In this document: in pieces, positions 62,985-64,000 of the stretch
Layout of the letters: every line of letters begins with the position of its first letter
Position numbering within the stretch: position 1 is the first letter of the stretch
Source of the DNA: Apodemus sylvaticus
Lineage: Eukaryota > Chordata > Mammalia > Rodentia > Muridae
Direction of reading: 5' to 3'
DNA: 64,000 nt
Assembly (NCBI RefSeq): GCF_947179515.1
Contig: NC_067495.1
Location: forward strand, 62,704,127 to 62,768,126
Program-made: the position numbers and the translations under genes
Notes under the pieces: model-generated
What the model was told of the DNA's origin: nothing
Database searches by the model: none
What the model saw: the letters and a program-made list of their open reading frames with translations, nothing else

Positions 62985-63108
62985 TACACCATCGCTGTCC
63001 TCAGACACATCAGAAGAGGGCGCCAGATCCCCGCCACCATGTAGTTGCTGAGAATTGAACTCAGGACCTTTGGAAAAGCAATCAGTGCTCTCTAATCTCT
63101 CTAGCCCC
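62985..63108 (-). mobile_element. B2 SINE, antisense
   Basis: 'GACACATCAGAAGAGGGCGCC', 'GAATTGAACTCAGGACC' and 'TAATCTCTCTAGCCCC'. Confidence 0.88.
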
Positions 63109-63114
63109 ATGGAT

Positions 63115-63775
63115 ACTTAGTCACTGATCTACTGCTGTGAAGAGACACCATGACCATACCAACTCTCATAAATAAAAGGGTTTAATTTGGCCCTTGCTTA
63201 CAGTTTCACAGGGCTAATAAATTATTATAGTAGGGAGCAGGCTCATAGACAGGCATGATGCTGGAACTGGGAGCTTTATATCCTGATACACAGAGAGAGG
63301 ATAGATAGAGAACATGGGCATTTGAAATCTCAAAACTTACGCCACGTGACACACTTCCTCTAGCAAGGCCACGCCTCTTTTTTCATTATTATATTCAACA
63401 CAATATTTATTTTTATATCAATCATAAAAATAATGGACATGTTATTAAATGAACATAAAAAGATGAAGTCTTTTTGTTTGTTTGTTTTGTTTTTAGTAGA
63501 GCTTAAAATCTTGGTCCTTAATGGGGTACAAATTCAAAATAAGAACAATTTGTAGACATCTGAGTTCATTGTGATAAGGCTGTACTTCGATGTCCCTCAC
63601 ATCACCAAAGGATTTTACCTCCATAGTAGCTAAGCTAAGAGTTGACAGTTCTGCTGTGCCAAGGAATGAATTGTAGAAGGCCACACCTCTTAATCCTTCT
63701 AATCCTTCTCAAATAGTACCACTTCCTGATGACTAAGCATTCAAATATATGAACTGAGCCTATGGGGACTGTGGG
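63115..63775 (-). mobile_element. MaLR-type LTR split by an insertion, antisense
   Basis: Left part 63115-63379: GAAGAGACACCATGACCATACC, CTCATAAATAAAAGGG, GCAAGGCCACGCCTC. Right part 63677-63775: AAGGCCACACCTCTTAATCC, TAGTACCACTTCCTGATG, CATTCAAATATATG. The two parts join exactly at the AAGGCCAC..CCTCTT duplication, so they were one LTR. Confidence 0.7.
63380..63676 (-). pseudogene. 5'-truncated processed pseudogene inserted in the LTR
   Basis: The 297-bp insert is flanked by AAGGCCACGCCTCTT (63365-63379) and AAGGCCACACCTCTT (63677-63691), a 15-bp target duplication with one difference. At its left end the + strand has a short T run, and TTTATT at 63406-63411 is a polyadenylation signal AATAAA on the minus strand, about 25 bp before the tail. 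These are hallmarks of L1-mediated copying of an mRNA 3' end. A 60-codon frame within it may be the end of a coding region or UTR. I do not recognise the source gene. Confidence 0.7.
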
Positions 63776-64000
63776 TTAAAATGGTGACCCTTGTCCAGCC
63801 AGGGCTTGGGCTGCTGGGCGAGGCAGACAGAGGAAGTTTGACTGCACAAACCCCATGCCCCACTGGGTGGGCATCAGGCTGTGAGAAGCTGCAGGACCCT
63901 CCTCTGGGGGTGAGCAGGCCAGGATAACAGGTTCTCAGTCTTGGGCACCATGGATGTCGTGGAATGGTGTTGGGTTCCATGGGCTGGATGTAGCCCAAGG
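63776..64000. other. Unassigned sequence at the right edge
   Basis: GC-richer than the left neighbour. An 85-codon minus-strand frame (63741-63998) has no recognised motif and may continue beyond the window. Confidence 0.35.

Overview
The window reads as mammalian, specifically murine, non-coding DNA. It is full of dispersed B1, B2/B3 and ID SINEs, rodent L1 3' ends (Lx-like), URR1-type hAT copies, MaLR-type LTR remnants and long CA, GA, GATA and CT microsatellites. Two B1 copies (22028-22210, 61597-61788) carry the consensus typical of young mouse B1, so Mus is the best guess. I found no intact protein-coding gene, no tRNA or rRNA gene, no CRISPR array and no bacterial-type operon. The long open frames are shadows of microsatellites, L1 ORF2 remnants or chance. 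Family names come from recalled consensus sequences, not from a database search.

Layout. 0.1-4.3 kb: an old L1 ORF2 in antisense, cut up by B1s, a B2, an Lx-like fragment and a U6 snRNA pseudogene. 4.3-6.7 kb: a MaLR-type element in antisense that keeps two LTRs and internal sequence, with a 438-bp CT-rich microsatellite inside it. 6.7-8.2 kb: ID/B2 nest, URR1 and an L1 3' UTR. 8.2-12.8 kb: mostly unassigned sequence with SINEs and microsatellites. 12.8-17.3 kb: a MaLR LTR, a tandemly duplicated dispersed repeat, and old L1 in sense orientation broken by SINEs and another LTR. 17.3-39 kb: SINEs, MIR and L2 fossils, an Lx 3' UTR and a solo-LTR candidate, separated by unassigned stretches. 39.4-42.1 kb: antisense L1 carrying URR1, which itself carries a B1, followed by a further copy of the duplicated repeat.

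42.6-55 kb has fewer and older repeats. It contains the only CpG island (about 44.48-44.70 kb), where a GTGAGT donor-like site suggests a possible first exon on the + strand. 55.1-63.8 kb is repeat-rich again: an Lx 3' end with a GATA tail, a MaLR LTR with internal sequence, a second long antisense L1 (56.8-59.1 kb) broken by B1, B3, URR1 and ID copies, a third antisense L1 3' UTR (59.9-60.5 kb), a young B1, and a MaLR LTR into which a short processed pseudogene has inserted.

Together the features describe an intronic or intergenic landscape built by layered retrotransposition. The items most worth following are the CpG island, the nested insertions, the processed pseudogene near the right end, the nuclear-receptor half-site array in a B1 at 58.69 kb, and one unidentified minus-strand open frame at 46.1-46.4 kb.
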